Shown one piece after another: positions 36,350 through 49,330 of a stretch of DNA of 64,000 bases. Where the stretch lies: the NCBI RefSeq assembly GCF_000321225.1, contig NW_004450477.1, forward strand, positions 2,458,096 through 2,522,095. Direction: 5' to 3'. Under the pieces are notes generated by a model, which was not told the DNA's origin, ran no database searches, and saw only the letters and a program-made list of their open reading frames with translations. How positions within the stretch are numbered: the stretch's first letter is position 1; each line of letters starts with the position of its first letter. This DNA is from Odobenus rosmarus divergens. Lineage: Eukaryota; Chordata; Mammalia; Carnivora; Odobenidae. The translations under genes and the position numbers were made by a program.

Positions 36350-37330
36350 CTACTTTATCCTTCACTTTTGAAGAGTAGTTTCATTGGATATAGAATTCTA
36401 GGTTGGTGAGGTTTTTCTTTCAACACTTTTCATCCCTCTTCCCTTCTTGCTCGAGTGGTTCTGCTGATAAACCCACTGTAATTCTCATCCTACATCTCCC
36501 TTGCCCCTACTGTTTCTTCCAAGATTTTGTCTTTGGCTTTCTGCAGTTTGGATAAGATACGCCTAAGTGTAGACTGTAGGTTTTTTGGTATCCTGTCTAG
36601 TATTTGTTCTTGGAATTTCCTAGATCAGTGGTTTGATGTCAGTCATTAATTTTGAAAAGTCTTGGTCATTACATCTTCAAATATTTCTTCTGCTTCAATT
36701 GTTCTCCTTGTGTTCCAAGGCCGTGTGTGGCATCTTTCCAAATTATCCCACAATTCCCGAATGTTCTGTTGGATTTTTCCCTTTTTCTTTTTGCTTTTCA
36801 GTTTCGAATTTTCTATTGACCTATTATCAAGCTCACTGATACTTTCCTCAGCAGTGTCCAGTCTATTGAGGTGTCCATCAAAGGTACTCCTCCTTTGTGT
36901 TATTTCTAGCATGGTATCTACTTTTCCATTAGACTTACTAACACATTAATCAGTTAAATTCCTGGTCTGATAGTTCCAAAAGTTGTGCTCTACACAAATC
37001 TGTTTTGTCTCTTCAGGTTGTTTCTTGGCTTCTGGCATGCCTTGTAATTTTTTCAAAAGCTGAACATGATTATCAGGTAACAGGAACTGAGGTAAACGGG
37101 TCTTTATTGTGAGGTTTTACCTTCATCTGGCCAGGAGATAGGCTGTGTTTGCTGTAGATATGGATGGCAGAGGCTGAAACTCAGTTCTTTATTAAACAGT
37201 CCTTTCACATTAGTGAGTTCTAACTAGCAGAACGGTCTTGTCACCCGTAACATATCCACTGGTCCTAGTTGTACCCTCTTATCTAAACCTAATTCCTCTC
37301 TTCTAATAGTTTTCAAACTATCTTCTGATA
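36350..37330 (-). mobile_element. L1M 5' part with ORF1 remnant
   Basis: On the - strand, 36,646-36,912 reads a charged, helical remnant of L1 ORF1 (…TAEESISELDNRSIE…, then IRELWDNLERC and EAEEIFEDVM), matching the coiled-coil/RRM boundary pattern of L1 ORF1p. Flanking sequence (TTCATTGGATATAGAATTCT, TTTGGCTTTCTGCAGTTTGG) is of the same L1M class. Not functional. Confidence 0.7.
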
Positions 37331-38359
37331 GTTTCATGTGGAGACAGCACATAAATTATGCTTGTCCCCAAGTCTGATCTTTGATATCCCCACTTCCTTC
37401 AAATGTCCTCCAAGGTATTGTTTCTATTTCCTTTGTCATGCTGGCCCCTGCCTCTGCAGTTAATTCCTTTTGCTAACGTGGAATCCAGAGTTAAGTAAGA
37501 AACCCATCAGTGACTGAACCAGCATCCAATGAAACAGAATGTACTTGCCATATTCTGAACACTCAGTGTATCTTAACACTGTTTAAGCCAGCTCTGTCAC
37601 CATGCTACCTGCTCCATGACTAGTGCTTCCTCTCATGAAGTGATGCCAAGACAGGGCCTGACCATACTGATGCAGTGAACTTAGGAGGAACTGACGGTGG
37701 AAGTTTTTAAGCAGAGAAAGCAATGCAAGATTCCCAAAGATCCCCATTCAATTTGCACTGGTCATGGCACAATGGTCATTAAACTGTGAACCATTATTAG
37801 TCTCAGAGGTGGCCCTAAACTGAAGTTGTAAGCAAATCTGTGTGCATGTTGGATTTTTCAAAGCTGCTGGCAACTCAAAAAAGGTTAAGAATGTCCATGT
37901 TCTCCTGGTATTCTATAATCTTTCTGATTTTCATGAACACTTTTTTTAAATTAAAAAAACTCTAAACACACTTAGTTATATTCCCACAAGTCAAATGATA
38001 ACTACTATCTCATTAGGAATTAGAATACAAAACATATTACTATGGCATAATGTTAGGTCTAGCATCGAATAGGTTGCCAAACTTACCAAGTTTACAGATA
38101 ATGAGCTGCTTTAGTATCCGTACATTGTTATGTAAACTGTATTTAAAATGTATAGTTAAAAAATAAAATGTATTGTTTATTAATTCTAAAAACCTCCCAA
38201 GAATATTACTTCATATTGGAATCAGATAACTGGATCTTAGAAAGTTTCCAAGAATGGGCTTTGCTCTGAAGCAATTAAATTTCTCCATAAATTGGTTTAA
38301 ACATGACCAGATTTAGGAGATGCTTTACAAAGAATTCTTGTCTTAAGAAGTTAAGTCTG
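37331..38359. other. RPRD1A intron, unclassified
   Basis: Nothing recognised; could include part of an old LTR or L1. Confidence 0.4.
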
Positions 38360-38556
38360 GGGGTGCCTGGGGGCTCAGGTTGTTAAGCATCTGCCTTCAG
38401 CTCAGGTCATGATCCCAGGGTCCTGGGATCGAGCCCCACATCGAGCTCCCTGCTCAGCAGGAAGCCTGCTTCTCCCTCTCCCACTCCCCCCCTGCTTCTG
38501 TTCCCTCTCTCGATATGTCTCTATCAAATAAATAAAAAAAGAATCTTAAAAAAAAA
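38360..38556 (+). mobile_element. SINEC
   Basis: Full-length; flanks AAGTCTG at 38,353 and 38,557. Confidence 0.94.
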
Positions 38557-39227
38557 AGTCTGACAGAACTCTTTCTATGAGATGGTTAGTATGAATGACG
38601 CAGTTCTCCATAAAATTTTCATTGGCTGAACTACGTGAGAGGTTTACATTTTACTTAAACAAATCCAATGTATGCAATGATACTAAAATTATCAAGACTT
38701 AAGTTCTATTTCTAACACAAATCTTACTTCAAAAAAGGAGTGGATAAATTAGATGGCATAGTAACCAGTAATACCACTCCCCTAATAAATTACAACAGTG
38801 TACTGAAGGAATTGGACTTAGGCAATAACTTTTATTAAACAAATATTTTTTTTTAAACAAAAATTCTTGATGGTACACATCTTTCCCCAATTTTGTCACA
38901 GACACCTAGTTCTTTAAGTAAGTCCAAGAAGTATAACTTATTTAACTCAATGTAGATAAATGGTCTTTTTTTTTTTCCCTTAAAGTTCCACTCCTATCTA
39001 AAATGAAGGAAACAAAAAATAAAATAAATGCTGGTCAGCAGCTGTAAATGTTAAGTTTAGAAAGTCATTTGCACATACATTTATTAAAAAATCAAAGTGA
39101 ATATACACAACTACTTAAAAACAAGAGTGGAACAAAATATATCAAAATGTTAATAACTGTTTTCAATGGTTGGTGTAAACTCATGAGTGCTTTTTTGCAT
39201 TTCTTTCTCAGTATTTTCCAGATTTTT

Positions 39228-39326
39228 TTTTCTTTTAAGTGGGCTCCATACCCAATGTGGGGCTTTAACTCACAACCTGAGATTAAGAGCTGAATGCTCT
39301 ACCGACTGAGCCAGCCAGGCGCCCCT
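39228..39326 (-). mobile_element. old short SINEC
   Basis: AAGTGGGCTCCATACCCAATG and ACCGACTGAGCCAGCCAGGC; flanks TATTTTCCAGAT on both sides. Confidence 0.9.
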
Positions 39327-39519
39327 ATTTTCCAGATCTTCTACAATAAGCATGTATTGTTTTTATAGTGGGAGAGTGTTTTAGGGAAAAAAGGCAAGGA
39401 AAAAGTTTCAAATTCTACATATTGCTTCTTTAAGTTGAATTAAGCTTAAATACTTAGAAGTTCCCAAGCATGAGATAAGGAATAGGGGAAAAAAGGCAAG
39501 AACACTCAATTTTAGAACT

Positions 39520-39690
39520 TGAACAGATCTTACAAATCATTAGATTTGGTATCTACATTTTAAAGATGAGAAAAGAACAGGCTTGGTATTATACAATTTC
39601 AAGTTCACATAGTTAAGTTCCAGAAACTGTAATTCTTAAGTTCTCAGTCATTATTTTAAGTCCATACTCTACACTCACTGAAGACTAAGT
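39520..39690 (-). mobile_element. MIR fragment
   Basis: ATTTTAAAGATGAGAAAAGAAC and TTCAAGTTCACATAGTTAAG: diverged antisense MIR core. Confidence 0.55.
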
Positions 39691-39828
39691 TATCCTAGTA
39701 GAATGTAAATTTGTACATACAGCATGGCTATTAACTGTTTTCAAAGAAAAATGTATAACTGTTTACAATGATGTTTTCTATGATTTTTATTGTAAGATAA
39801 AAGGAATATATCAAAATGTCATCAGGAG

Positions 39829-40020
39829 GGGCGTGTGGGTGGCTAAGTTGGTTAAGCGTCTGTCTTTGGCTCAGGTCATGATCCCAGGGTCCTGGGATTG
39901 AGCCGTGCATTGGGGTTCTTGCTCAGCGGGAAGTCTGCTTCTCCCTCTCCCACTCCCCCTGCTTGTGTTCCCTCTATAGCTGTCTCTCTGTCAAATAAAT
40001 AAACAAAATCTTTAAATATA
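39829..40020 (+). mobile_element. SINEC
   Basis: Flanked by exact TCATCAGGAG at 39,819 and 40,021. Confidence 0.95.
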
Positions 40021-40084
40021 TCATCAGGAGCTAAGTGCCTTTAATGTATTCAGCTTAATGGGTTTTTTCAAATTTGTAATATAT

Positions 40085-40225
40085 TAGTATTTCTGGACTT
40101 CAGTGTTCTCAGTTATAAAACATGTTAACAAGTTACCTACTTCATAGAATTACAAATAAAAATAGGATCAATACTTACAACAGTACCTTGGCAAAGAGTA
40201 AATGCTATTAGTTATTTTATGATAA
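40085..40225 (+). mobile_element. MIR fragment
   Basis: CTTCAGTGTTCTCAGTTATA, ACCTACTTCATAGAATTAC and CAGTACCTTGGCAAAGAGTAAATG. Confidence 0.7.
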
Positions 40226-40616
40226 AATTTTCAATTTTAAATTATTCTCTCTCCTAAAGTGAAGTTTAAGTGCAACAGTAGGGTTTCAGGTTAGGTACAA
40301 AGACACTAGTAATTTTTCACTCAAAGAATTCATGGAAACATATCCCTTATGCACTATTGGCAGATTCATTCAAGAGGCTGAATAATTCTGACTATACAAA
40401 AACTAATAAGCTACTAGAGGCCTCAAAAGCAGAGCTTCTTGAATAAATGTGTTTTATTTTTTTCTCTTTTTGCATTACAAAGCTCAAACGAAGGGCACTG
40501 GTGCTGATTAGTCAGAAAGGGATTGCAGAGTGTGATCTAGCATTGAAAAGCCCAAACAACCTAGAACCCAAACTCACTAGCCCCAGCCATCCAGAGGTCC
40601 ACTCCTCCCTGTAATT

Positions 40617-40797
40617 TTTTTTTTTTTTTGGGAGAGAGCGCGCGTGCGGTGCATACGCAGAGCAGGAGAGAGGGGCAGAGGAAGGGGGAAAAGCAGGCTC
40701 CTGGTTGAGCAGAAAGTCTGCATCCATCCCAAGACCCTGAGATCATGACCTGAACCAAAGGCAGACGCTTAAACGACTGAGCCAGCCAGGCGCCCCC
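40617..40797 (-). mobile_element. SINEC
   Basis: Antisense copy with a GCGCGCGTGCG CpG-rich patch in the GA region. Inverted pair with 39,829-40,020. Confidence 0.93.
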
Positions 40798-41811
40798 AGA
40801 TGATAACTTCTAAGACAGGCGGTGAGTTGAGGAAAAAGGGTCACCTGGTATACATGATACAAAGTGTTGGATGGGAACACAACACTAAATTCTGGCAGGC
40901 ATAAAGCAAGCTGTATTGTTTGTTCCTAACTTCCTTCTTTGTCCCAGTTTTCCTTCTGTCCATCTTTTTTCTTTTGCTTTTTTTCCCTTGCCTCATCCTG
41001 TCAAAGGAAACTCTTTTAACACTGTCATCATTTACAGCTGTACTGTGAAATTTTCAGTTCTACATTACTTACAGTGCATCTCCCATCTTTCACACGAAAT
41101 TCATTTTGCTTGAAATGTATATATACCAGTACGCCTAATGTACACTATGTATATACACAATATACAGGTAATTCTAAACAGCTTTGACACCAAATTCAGG
41201 TTTCACACTATAGATAGCAAACAAGTCAAAGCTACCCCATAAGGATGCTACAGTCATTCCAATTTGTACAGCAGTCTGGAGACTTATGTGGGTACTAATA
41301 TTTGTGATAAGAATGATAGAAAGACATGCTAAAGGTGGCAAATATTTAGGTCCATTTAGATACTCCCTGGACTTCAGCTGGTTAGCTGTATGTTCCATAT
41401 TAAAGGAAAATGAGAACAGAATTTTTTAATGCTGAATTGGGATTCAGCATAAAAAATACCAGTGGTCCAAACACAAAGGGAATTACATGAATCCAAAGAG
41501 GAGGATATTGCTTCTTTGCATTTCACGAAAAGACAAGAGAAGATGGCAAATTGTTGCACATCTTTTGCTTTATAGATTGAAGGAAAGTTGATGGAACTAT
41601 GGTCAAAATCAACATCCCAGTTCTAGTTCAAGGCTCTAAAAACTAAATCCTTCTTTTCAACTTGAAGATTAGATCTTCCTGACTAGTAAATGTTATTCCT
41701 ATTCAGTCAAGAAAATGATATATTATTTAAAATTGCATTCTTTTTAATAATCTATGTCCTTACTAATTTTACATCTCAAATAACATATAGGGGCTTAAAA
41801 TATTAACTACA

Positions 41812-41999
41812 GGGGCGCCTGGATGGCTCCGGCGGTTAAGCATTCAAATCAGGTCATGAACTCAGGGTCACAGGGTCGTAAGATCAAGCACTGTGTGGGG
41901 CTCCACACTGAGCAGGGAGCTTGCCTGGGATTCTCTCTTCCTCTCCCTCTGCACCTCCATCCCCTGCTCAGGCTTTCAAAACAAAACAAAACAACTTAA
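41812..41999 (+). mobile_element. SINEC
   Basis: GGGGCGCCTGGATGGCTCCG head; flanks AAAATATTAACTA at both ends (41,797 and 42,000). Tail is an unusual AAAACAAAACAAAACAAC rather than AAATAAATAAA. Confidence 0.94.
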
Positions 42000-42621
42000 A
42001 AAATATTAACTAATTTTTAATTTAAGAAATCTGCCTGGGGAAAACACTGTCCCTCATAATATGTAATTTTGTTGCTAAAATGTCCTATAATTTAGTTTTA
42101 TTCAATTTTTTAGGAATGCATTATGTGCAAAGATGGAACACTAAGTCTAAACTTCACCAGCAGCCTCACTTTTCCACAATCTCACAAAGTAGCTCACTTG
42201 TCCCACTGTTTAACTCTTACGCTCTCATTTTACAGCCATTATGACTATAATGTTGTTGCTTATATTATTTCCTTACTTGCCTAGAATTCCCAACCATTCA
42301 AATCTTTGTCAATCAGAATTTAAAAGTACAAAGCTTTTCGTAACATGGTTGTGAAGACACTCTTTTCTGATGGATAGGGGTGGGCTGGGATCTACAGGTG
42401 TTTAGGCATTTTCAGTACATCACTGTGCTGAGTTTTCTATTATTTCCTAGGGGAAATTTCTTCCCTCTGTGCCTACTGCCTTATGTGTTTTCTTTCTGAA
42501 AATGCCCTGTGGTTCCAGTGATGTTACTATTTTTATGTAACTAGAGACTGTGTATGCAACCTGCTTTGGTTGTCAGTAAAGTGGACAAAATCCAATATGG
42601 ACTTAAGAGCAGTGATTGGTT

Positions 42622-42813
42622 TTTTTTTTTTTTTAAAGATTTATTTATTTATTTCGAGAGAGTGAGAGAGAGAGAGCACATGAGAGTGGGGAGGGCCAGA
42701 GAAGCAGGCTCCCTGCTGAGCAGGGAGCCCGATGCGGGACTCGATCCTGGGACTCCAGGATCATGACCTGAGCCGAAGGCAGTCGCTTAACCAACTGAGC
42801 CACCCAGGTGCCC
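42622..42813 (-). mobile_element. SINEC
   Basis: Antisense full-length copy with (GA)n; TTGGTTTT flanks. Confidence 0.95.
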
Positions 42814-43299
42814 TGGTTTTTTGAATATATATGATCCCCATCACTCCTGGGCCTCACCAGCCAGAAGGAACACTGCTCTTTCCTCTGCTCCAAGCTCCCA
42901 TACAGACACAGATTCCTCACCACTGCAATCTGGTCCAAGAAAGGAGATGGAATTGGAGTTGATCCTCCCGACTGTTTCCACTCCGCAGCACCCTTAGTTC
43001 CAACCTCCCGCTTCTAGGTGTTCCGTGTGGGGCACAGAGTATTTGTGTGAACATTCCCACATTTAGTAGAGCAAATGCCAAGATGCGGCTCCTCTCTTCG
43101 ATTCCTGTCAGTATCTATCTTCTAACAATACCGCCACTGGGAGGCACCCATCATTTCCTTTTTATCAGAGCAGAGCTATGTCATATATTATATATAGTAA
43201 ATACAATTTCTTCATTTTCTGTGTATCAATACCTATCTTTTAAGCAATCTTGACCAATCATTATGAACAGAACTCTGTGACAATGAAAATGCTGTGTAT

Positions 43300-43445
43300 A
43301 TACACTATCCAACAAAGTGGCCAAAAGTCACATGTGACTAATGAGCATTTGAAATATGGCTAGTGCTGAGGATTTAAATTTTATATTTTAATTTTAATTA
43401 ACTTAAATAGCACAGGTGGCTAGTGGCCACCTACTGAACAATTCA
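43300..43445. mobile_element. palindromic DNA-transposon MITE
   Basis: AGTCACATGTGACTAATGAGC ... ATTTGAAATATGGCTAGTGC and the complementary right arm ACAGGTGGCTAGTGGCCACC. Arms are inverted repeats around an AT-rich centre, as in the common MER-type nonautonomous elements. Confidence 0.6.
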
Positions 43446-44144
43446 TGCAGCTCTGTATCTCTATACCTTTCACCTCAACCCCTCTATTTCATCTGGCTTT
43501 CCATCTTATTTTTCTCCTCTCATTATATCTACCTTTTTATTTTGTATTTATATAAGAGATATGTAACAATATGTAAGGTATCTATATATACATCTTTATT
43601 ACTTGTATGATAAAGACAGACTGTACTAAGTTTTATATATTTATTCTAAGATCTTAAAACAGAAGTCAAGAGTAGAATGTCAAAGCAACTATCCTTTTTT
43701 TTTTCTACAGAACAGAATGAAAATCTAAATCATCAAGGAAATAATGTAACACTTTATTTGAATCCAAGTCTCTCCACATAATCAATTACATTCCAGAACA
43801 CTGGGGTGAAATGTAGAAAACACTTTAGACCAACTTGATTTCTGAGACAATCACTTTCAAGAAATCGTGAAGAACTAGAAGGGTGAACATGAGCAAATAC
43901 TGTACCTAATTTTAAAGAGGTAGATTCCATAAACAACAGACAAGTAAGCTTGATACAGGTAAGTCAAAATCTCAAAAAATGACTAAACATATTGTTTAAA
44001 AGAACTTAGGAATCCAGGCACAATCCTTAAGATGCTAAGAATATAACTAGCAATATAAAACTTCTTTTTGAGAGGATTATAGATCTCAGACAGACATAAG
44101 CTAGCTAGAAAACCTCTAAGTTTTCTTGGGTGGGGCTGGAACGT

Positions 44145-44385
44145 CTGAGGTAGTTACTATACACTGGGCAGTTTTAAACACCCAATCCATGTAAATCCCA
44201 TAATAACCATATAAAGCAGGTATAATTATTATTCCTATTTTACAGACAAGGAAACTGATGTACAAAGAGGTAAAATGTTTTGCCTAGTATCACTGAGCTA
44301 GTAAATGGTAAAGCGAGAATTTAAACTCAGATAATCCAGTTCCAGAGTTCCCACTCTTCATCACAAAGTTGAACTGCTTCTCAAA
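44145..44385 (-). mobile_element. MIR SINE
   Basis: CCTATTTTACAGACAAGGAAACTGATG and TCACTGAGCTAGTAAATGG: antisense MIR. Confidence 0.85.
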
Positions 44386-44389
44386 GTGT

Positions 44390-46619
44390 TCACTGATCTA
44401 AGACCAAAGTCAACTAAGAAAAATTTCTAACCACAGACAGACCTATGTTCTGGCCTTATCTCTTCAACACATAAAAACATTTTATCTATAACTCAGAATA
44501 TATCCTTAAGAAATCTGCAAAAGAAAGCAAGCCAAGAGAGCCAAAATAGGAAATGACAAAGGTCAAGTTTTCAAGAAAATCTATGGGCTGAAACATTGAC
44601 TCAATAATATAAGATACATATATTTTAAAAATTAAGTACGTAAGAATCTGATGAGCAACTCCCAGAAGGGCTGATATTAAAAAAATAAAAGAGGTTTGAA
44701 GTAGTCCTAAAATTAACACGATCAAAAAAATGCCAATGCTCCACTATCAAAAATATGTACACTCCATTAAAAAAAACCACACGCACACTCCAGAGCCTAG
44801 AAGTAAAGCTTATACACAACAGAATAAATGTCATAAACTAGTTATACTATAGTAAAAATTTTATTTACTGGACCTTACTTAAATAGTCTTTATTTAAAAA
44901 ATAAAAAATATAGACACATTACAGATCTTACTATAGTAACATATTTTGTTTACTGAAATGATCCTTAGATCCTTTCTCAGAGCCCTTGCATCAAACATAC
45001 ACTTCTAAATATTTAATTGCAAAATTCCTAAACCCATGGATTAGGAAGTTACCTAAAAGCAGGGAGAGTAAATGCTTTAAGCACGTATTGCTGCAATAAA
45101 TAAAATGATAACCAACAAAAATAAACCACATTAAGCTTTATAAAAATTACTACTTAACAGTATTTTACATTTACATTAAATAGGTCCAAACACTCTTGGT
45201 ATCAAGCTCTTGGAGGCATGACTATTCTAGTAGTTATGGACATTTTTACTGCTGATTCTCCTGTGGGTCACTTTCACAAGGCAACCTGTGCCTGCCAGGA
45301 CTCCCAACCACATGAAGATTCAGGAACCAGAACAACCAAACCGGTACTGGATGATGTGGCTAGTGTGCTTGCAAAACAGAGGCAAGGTTCCGGTCAGGTG
45401 TGGGCAAACTTGGCAAACTCACAAAACTCTGGCACTATCATTTCCTGTGACTTTGATTTCCTTTTGACTTGCCCCAGAATTGTAGAATCTGTGAACTGCC
45501 CCACTAAAAGCTATAATAAATCCCTTTTTTCAACAGAATCCCATAAAAATGTGAGAAAACAATCTCAACTCCCAACATCAGATAAGCACACTGTAAGGAC
45601 AAATACAACAAAGACAACAGCAACAACAACAAACTCAAGGAAAATATTAAAGGAAAATTACAAAAATGAGGAAAAATAATGAGAAAAGATAAACATCATG
45701 AAGTAAAGATTCAGAAGATTCAACATAACAGAAATTTAAGGAGAAACGGAAAAGTTGAAAAAAAAAAGGCAACTTAGATCTTTGCAATAAAAGGGAACAT
45801 CAAATATCAAGCAAAATTAACAAAAGACCAATATCCTACATATGTGTTAGGCAAAGTGTTAAATGTGCAAAAGAAAGGAAAAATACAGTAACAAGACAAA
45901 GAGAAAAAGAAAAGACATGACCCAAGAATTCTATATTCAGCCAAGCAGTCATTCATGGGTGAGCAGAAAGGAAAGCCATTGTCAGACATGCAAGTACTTG
46001 CACTGTTTTTGTCACTCTTCATGACTGCTATACCTGTCCTTTATTTTGACATAGTTGATGGAAATAGCTATCCATTTAAAATTTTTAATGACAAATAATA
46101 CATGAAAAATGGTAATGACACAATAAAAAAAATAAGAAAAATGATTCTTTACACATCAATAAAGGGTCTCAGATCTTATAAACAAAACTGGTCTACAAGG
46201 AGGAAAGAGAGGGGAAAACTAAGGGGCTCTTATTTCAAATTGTGCATTTTTCAATATCAATAGTAGATTCTGGTTTTTATCTTCCATTCTAGACTTTTGA
46301 TACTTTCCATTTTCCCCAATGTATAATCTGTGTGTGTGGATACACACACATATAAATATGTATGTTTGAGTAAATACTTTTGTGAAAATTTTAAAATAAG
46401 AAGTACATGTTTCTAGCAATTTTCCAGAAAATGGAAAAGACTGCTCTCAAAACAGTGTGCTCCCTTTACATCAGAAACATTCAAGCAGAGGCTATTTTGG
46501 GGGAGATGTTCTAGAATAACATCTAGCACAATCCAGCACTGGTGGATTACATGATTTCCAAAACTCTTTCTGGTAACAAGTTATCATCAACCTTAGACTA
46601 TATATATATTATCCCTTTG
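44390..46619. other. RPRD1A intron; possible L1/HAL1-like debris
   Basis: A 153-codon frame at 45,218-45,679 (+) has no recognised domain and ends in a Thr/Asn/Lys low-complexity run. Downstream text (CCAAGAATTCTATATTCAGCCAAGC, 45,920-45,950) resembles old LINE 3' sequence. Treated as non-coding. Confidence 0.35.
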
Positions 46620-47440
46620 TAACAACAACAAAACAAACAGCCTAATTAAAATGGACAAAGGACATGAACAGACATTTCTTCAAGATGATAAACGAATAGC
46701 CAATCAGTTAGGATGGCTACTGTCAACAAAAACAGAAATAACACGTGTTGTTGAGGAAGTAAAGAAATTAGAACTCAGTGCATTGTTGGTAAGAACATAA
46801 AATGGTACAACTGTTATGGATGGTAAGCTACGGTACAGCACTTTCCCAAAGCATTGAAAATAGGATTGCCATATGATCCAGCAATCCCACTTCTGGGTAT
46901 AAACCCAAAAGACTTGAAAGGAAGGACTCAAGACAGGTATCTGCTAAGAACTCATGCTCATAACAACATTATTCACAACAGCCAAAATGTGGAAGCAACC
47001 CAAGTGCCCATCAACAGATGCACTGGAAAACAATGTGGTATACACACACATGCATGCATGCACGCACACCATGGAATATTATTCAGCCTTAAAAAGGAAA
47101 TTCTGGTACATGCTACAACACTAATAAAACTTAAGAGTACATCACGCTGACTGAAGTAAGCCAGTGACAAAAAGACAAATAGTGTATGATTCCACTTATA
47201 TTAGGTACCTAGTCAAATTCAGAGACAGAAAAAATGGTGGGTGTCAGGGTTGGGGACAGTGGGGAATGGGGAGTTGTTTAATGGGTACAGACTTTCGATT
47301 TCAAAGATGAAAGGGTTCTGGAGATAGGTTGCACAGCAATGAGAATGTATTTAACAGTACTGAAATGTCCACTTAGAAATGCTTAAGATGGTCAATTTTA
47401 GGTAATGTGTTTTTTTACAATATTTTAAAATATAAAAGCA
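46620..47440 (+). mobile_element. L1M 3' end
   Basis: AATTAAAATGGACAAAGGACA, TTGCCATATGATCCAGCAAT CCC, ATTATTCACAACAGCCAAAATG and GAATATTATTCAGCCTTAAAAAGGAA. A (CA)n/(TGCA)n microsatellite (47,040-47,070) has expanded inside. Frame broken. Confidence 0.93.
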
Positions 47441-47576
47441 AGAACTATGCCTTCACTTTAATGGCTCCCAGAATTTCCCCTACTAACTAGCTACTTTTAG
47501 AGCATTATACAATTTAAATGACCTGGTAAAAGGATAAAAGCAGAAAAAGTAATTATGTAACATCAGGGGTTCTGAT

Positions 47577-47792
47577 TTTTTTTTAAAAAGATTTTATCTA
47601 TTTATTTGAGAGAGAGAATGAGAGAGAGAGAGAGAGCACATGAGAGAGGGGAGGGTCAGAGGGAGAAGCAGACTCCCCGCCAAGCAGGGAACCCAATGCA
47701 GGGAACCCAATGCGGGACTCAATCCCGGGACTCCAGGATCATGACCTGAGCCGAAGGCAGTTGCTTAACCAACTGAGCCACCCAGGCGCCCT
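47577..47792 (-). mobile_element. SINEC with internal tandem duplication
   Basis: Antisense copy; GGGAACCCAATGC appears twice in tandem (about 47,686-47,712). Flanks GGGGTTCTGAT on both sides. Confidence 0.95.
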
Positions 47793-47974
47793 GGGGGTTC
47801 TGATATTTTATTACCAACTGTCTTCATGCAGACTGTGTCATGTATTTACATCAGTAAAATGCAACAGAGGCATCTCCACTTCCACCTCCTTGTCACCAGA
47901 CAGGTATCATTTTGTTTTCTTAAATTGTAGCAGACTGAGCATGAAAATCACTTAACTTCACTCCTTTATTTTTC

Positions 47975-48420
47975 CCCCTACATCTAGGAATTTATGAAAA
48001 AAATTATCACAGATAAGCAAAGATTTAGCTAAAAGGTGATTCAAAACAATGTTTTTTCAATAGCAAGAAACTGGAAAAAAATAACTGCTAAACAATAGGC
48101 AGCTGGCTAAAGAAATACTTCATTTTAGATAATGAGTATTTATAATGAGAAAATGTTTACTACAAATGTGTAAAAAAGACAATATGTAAAATAGCATGCA
48201 CTATATGATTCCATCTTCTAAATCTTGTCAATTGTATTTAAGGGGTAATGAGACTACAGATGGTATCTGTGTGTTCTTATGAAGGGTTTCTAAACTATGA
48301 GGATCACTTACTACTTTTACAATTAGGAAAACTTTAGTGTCAACTACTCAATTTTTTAAGAAAGCAAAAAAAAGGAATTTTAAAATAGTTCACTCATCAT
48401 GTCAGTTATCTCAATAAAAC
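47975..48420 (+). mobile_element. old L1 fragment
   Basis: TCTAGGAATTTATG, AACAATAGGCAGCTGGCTAA AGAAAT and TGCACTATATGATTCCATCT are L1M ORF2-end patterns. Confidence 0.65.
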
Positions 48421-48537
48421 CTGGGAAAAAATAAAAATAGGCTTCACTGCACAAAAAATAAAAATGAAAAAGTTTAATTTGATCTACCTAAAACCCAAAA
48501 TCATCCTCCCCACCAAAACTGGTTCCCTATTTTTTTA

Positions 48538-48737
48538 TTTTATTTTTTTTAAGGATTTTATTTATTTGACAGAGACACAGCAAGAGAGGGAACACAAGCA
48601 GGGGGAGAGGCAGAGGGAGAGGGAGAAGCAGGCTTCCTGCTGAGCAGGGAGCCCAATGCGGGGCTGGATGCCAGGACCCTGGGATCATGACCTGAGCCGA
48701 AGGCAGATGCTTAATGACTGAGCCACCCAGGCACCCC
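48538..48737 (-). mobile_element. SINEC
   Basis: Antisense copy; flanks CTGGTTCCCTATTT / CCAGTTCCCTATTT. Confidence 0.95.
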
Positions 48738-48829
48738 ACCAGTTCCCTATTTAATATCCTTTTAGTCAATGTCAGAATCATTTGCCCCATGGTTTTCAAA
48801 ATTTCATTTATCACAGATTCCTTCTACCT

Positions 48830-49165
48830 CTCTACCCTCAGACCCAATTGATAAATTCTTATGATTCAATGGTTTCCCATACCTGCCCATTCCTTTCTCA
48901 CTGCTATCATCAACTATGGTTCAGGCGTTCATTATCCATGATATAAAATTTTCTAATTAAATCCTATCTGGTCTTCTAATTGCAAATTCTCCCCCATTGT
49001 AATCCACTCGGTTAACTTCAACCAGGCTTGCAAACACTGCCAATGCCACCATTCCTCTCCAACCTTTGGACTGCTACAACCATCAAACTCCACCTGACCT
49101 TCAGTGCTCTCCACAATTTGGTTCTAACTACTTTTCAATCTCACCTCACTTCTAGTAATTCTCAG
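48830..49165 (+). mobile_element. L2 fragment
   Basis: CCTTCAGTGCTCTCCACAATTTGG and surrounding pyrimidine-rich text match the L2 ORF2-end region. Confidence 0.6.
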
Positions 49166-49169
49166 CTGC

Positions 49170-49330
49170 TACAGTAACAGCAGTAGTAGTTATCAGTTAC
49201 TGAGCACTTACTTGGCTTCAGGGAGAGTGCTAACTGCTTTGTAAGCATAAATTCTTTAATCACAATGCCCCTCTTAGAGGGTATTACTATTATCAGCTAT
49301 ATTCTTTAAATGAGTGAGCAAGCAGAAGGC
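49170..49330 (-). mobile_element. MIR fragment
   Basis: CAGTTACTGAGCACTTACTTGGC ... AATTCTTTAATCACAATGC: antisense MIR. Confidence 0.7.

Noticed and set aside
36646..36912. Charged 88-residue frame on the - strand
   Set aside because: Reads as a decayed piece of L1 ORF1, so it is transposon debris rather than an exon of RPRD1A.
42645..42938. 97-codon frame, and similar ones at 14,241-14,444, 48,527-48,814 and 7,845-8,078
   Set aside because: They lie within SINECs; the same Ser/Leu-rich peptide recurs because the SINE recurs.
45218..45679. 153-codon frame, the longest in the window
   Set aside because: No recognised domain, Thr/Asn/Lys low-complexity end, no splice context and LINE-like text around it; intronic on the opposite strand of RPRD1A. 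Conservation could reverse this.
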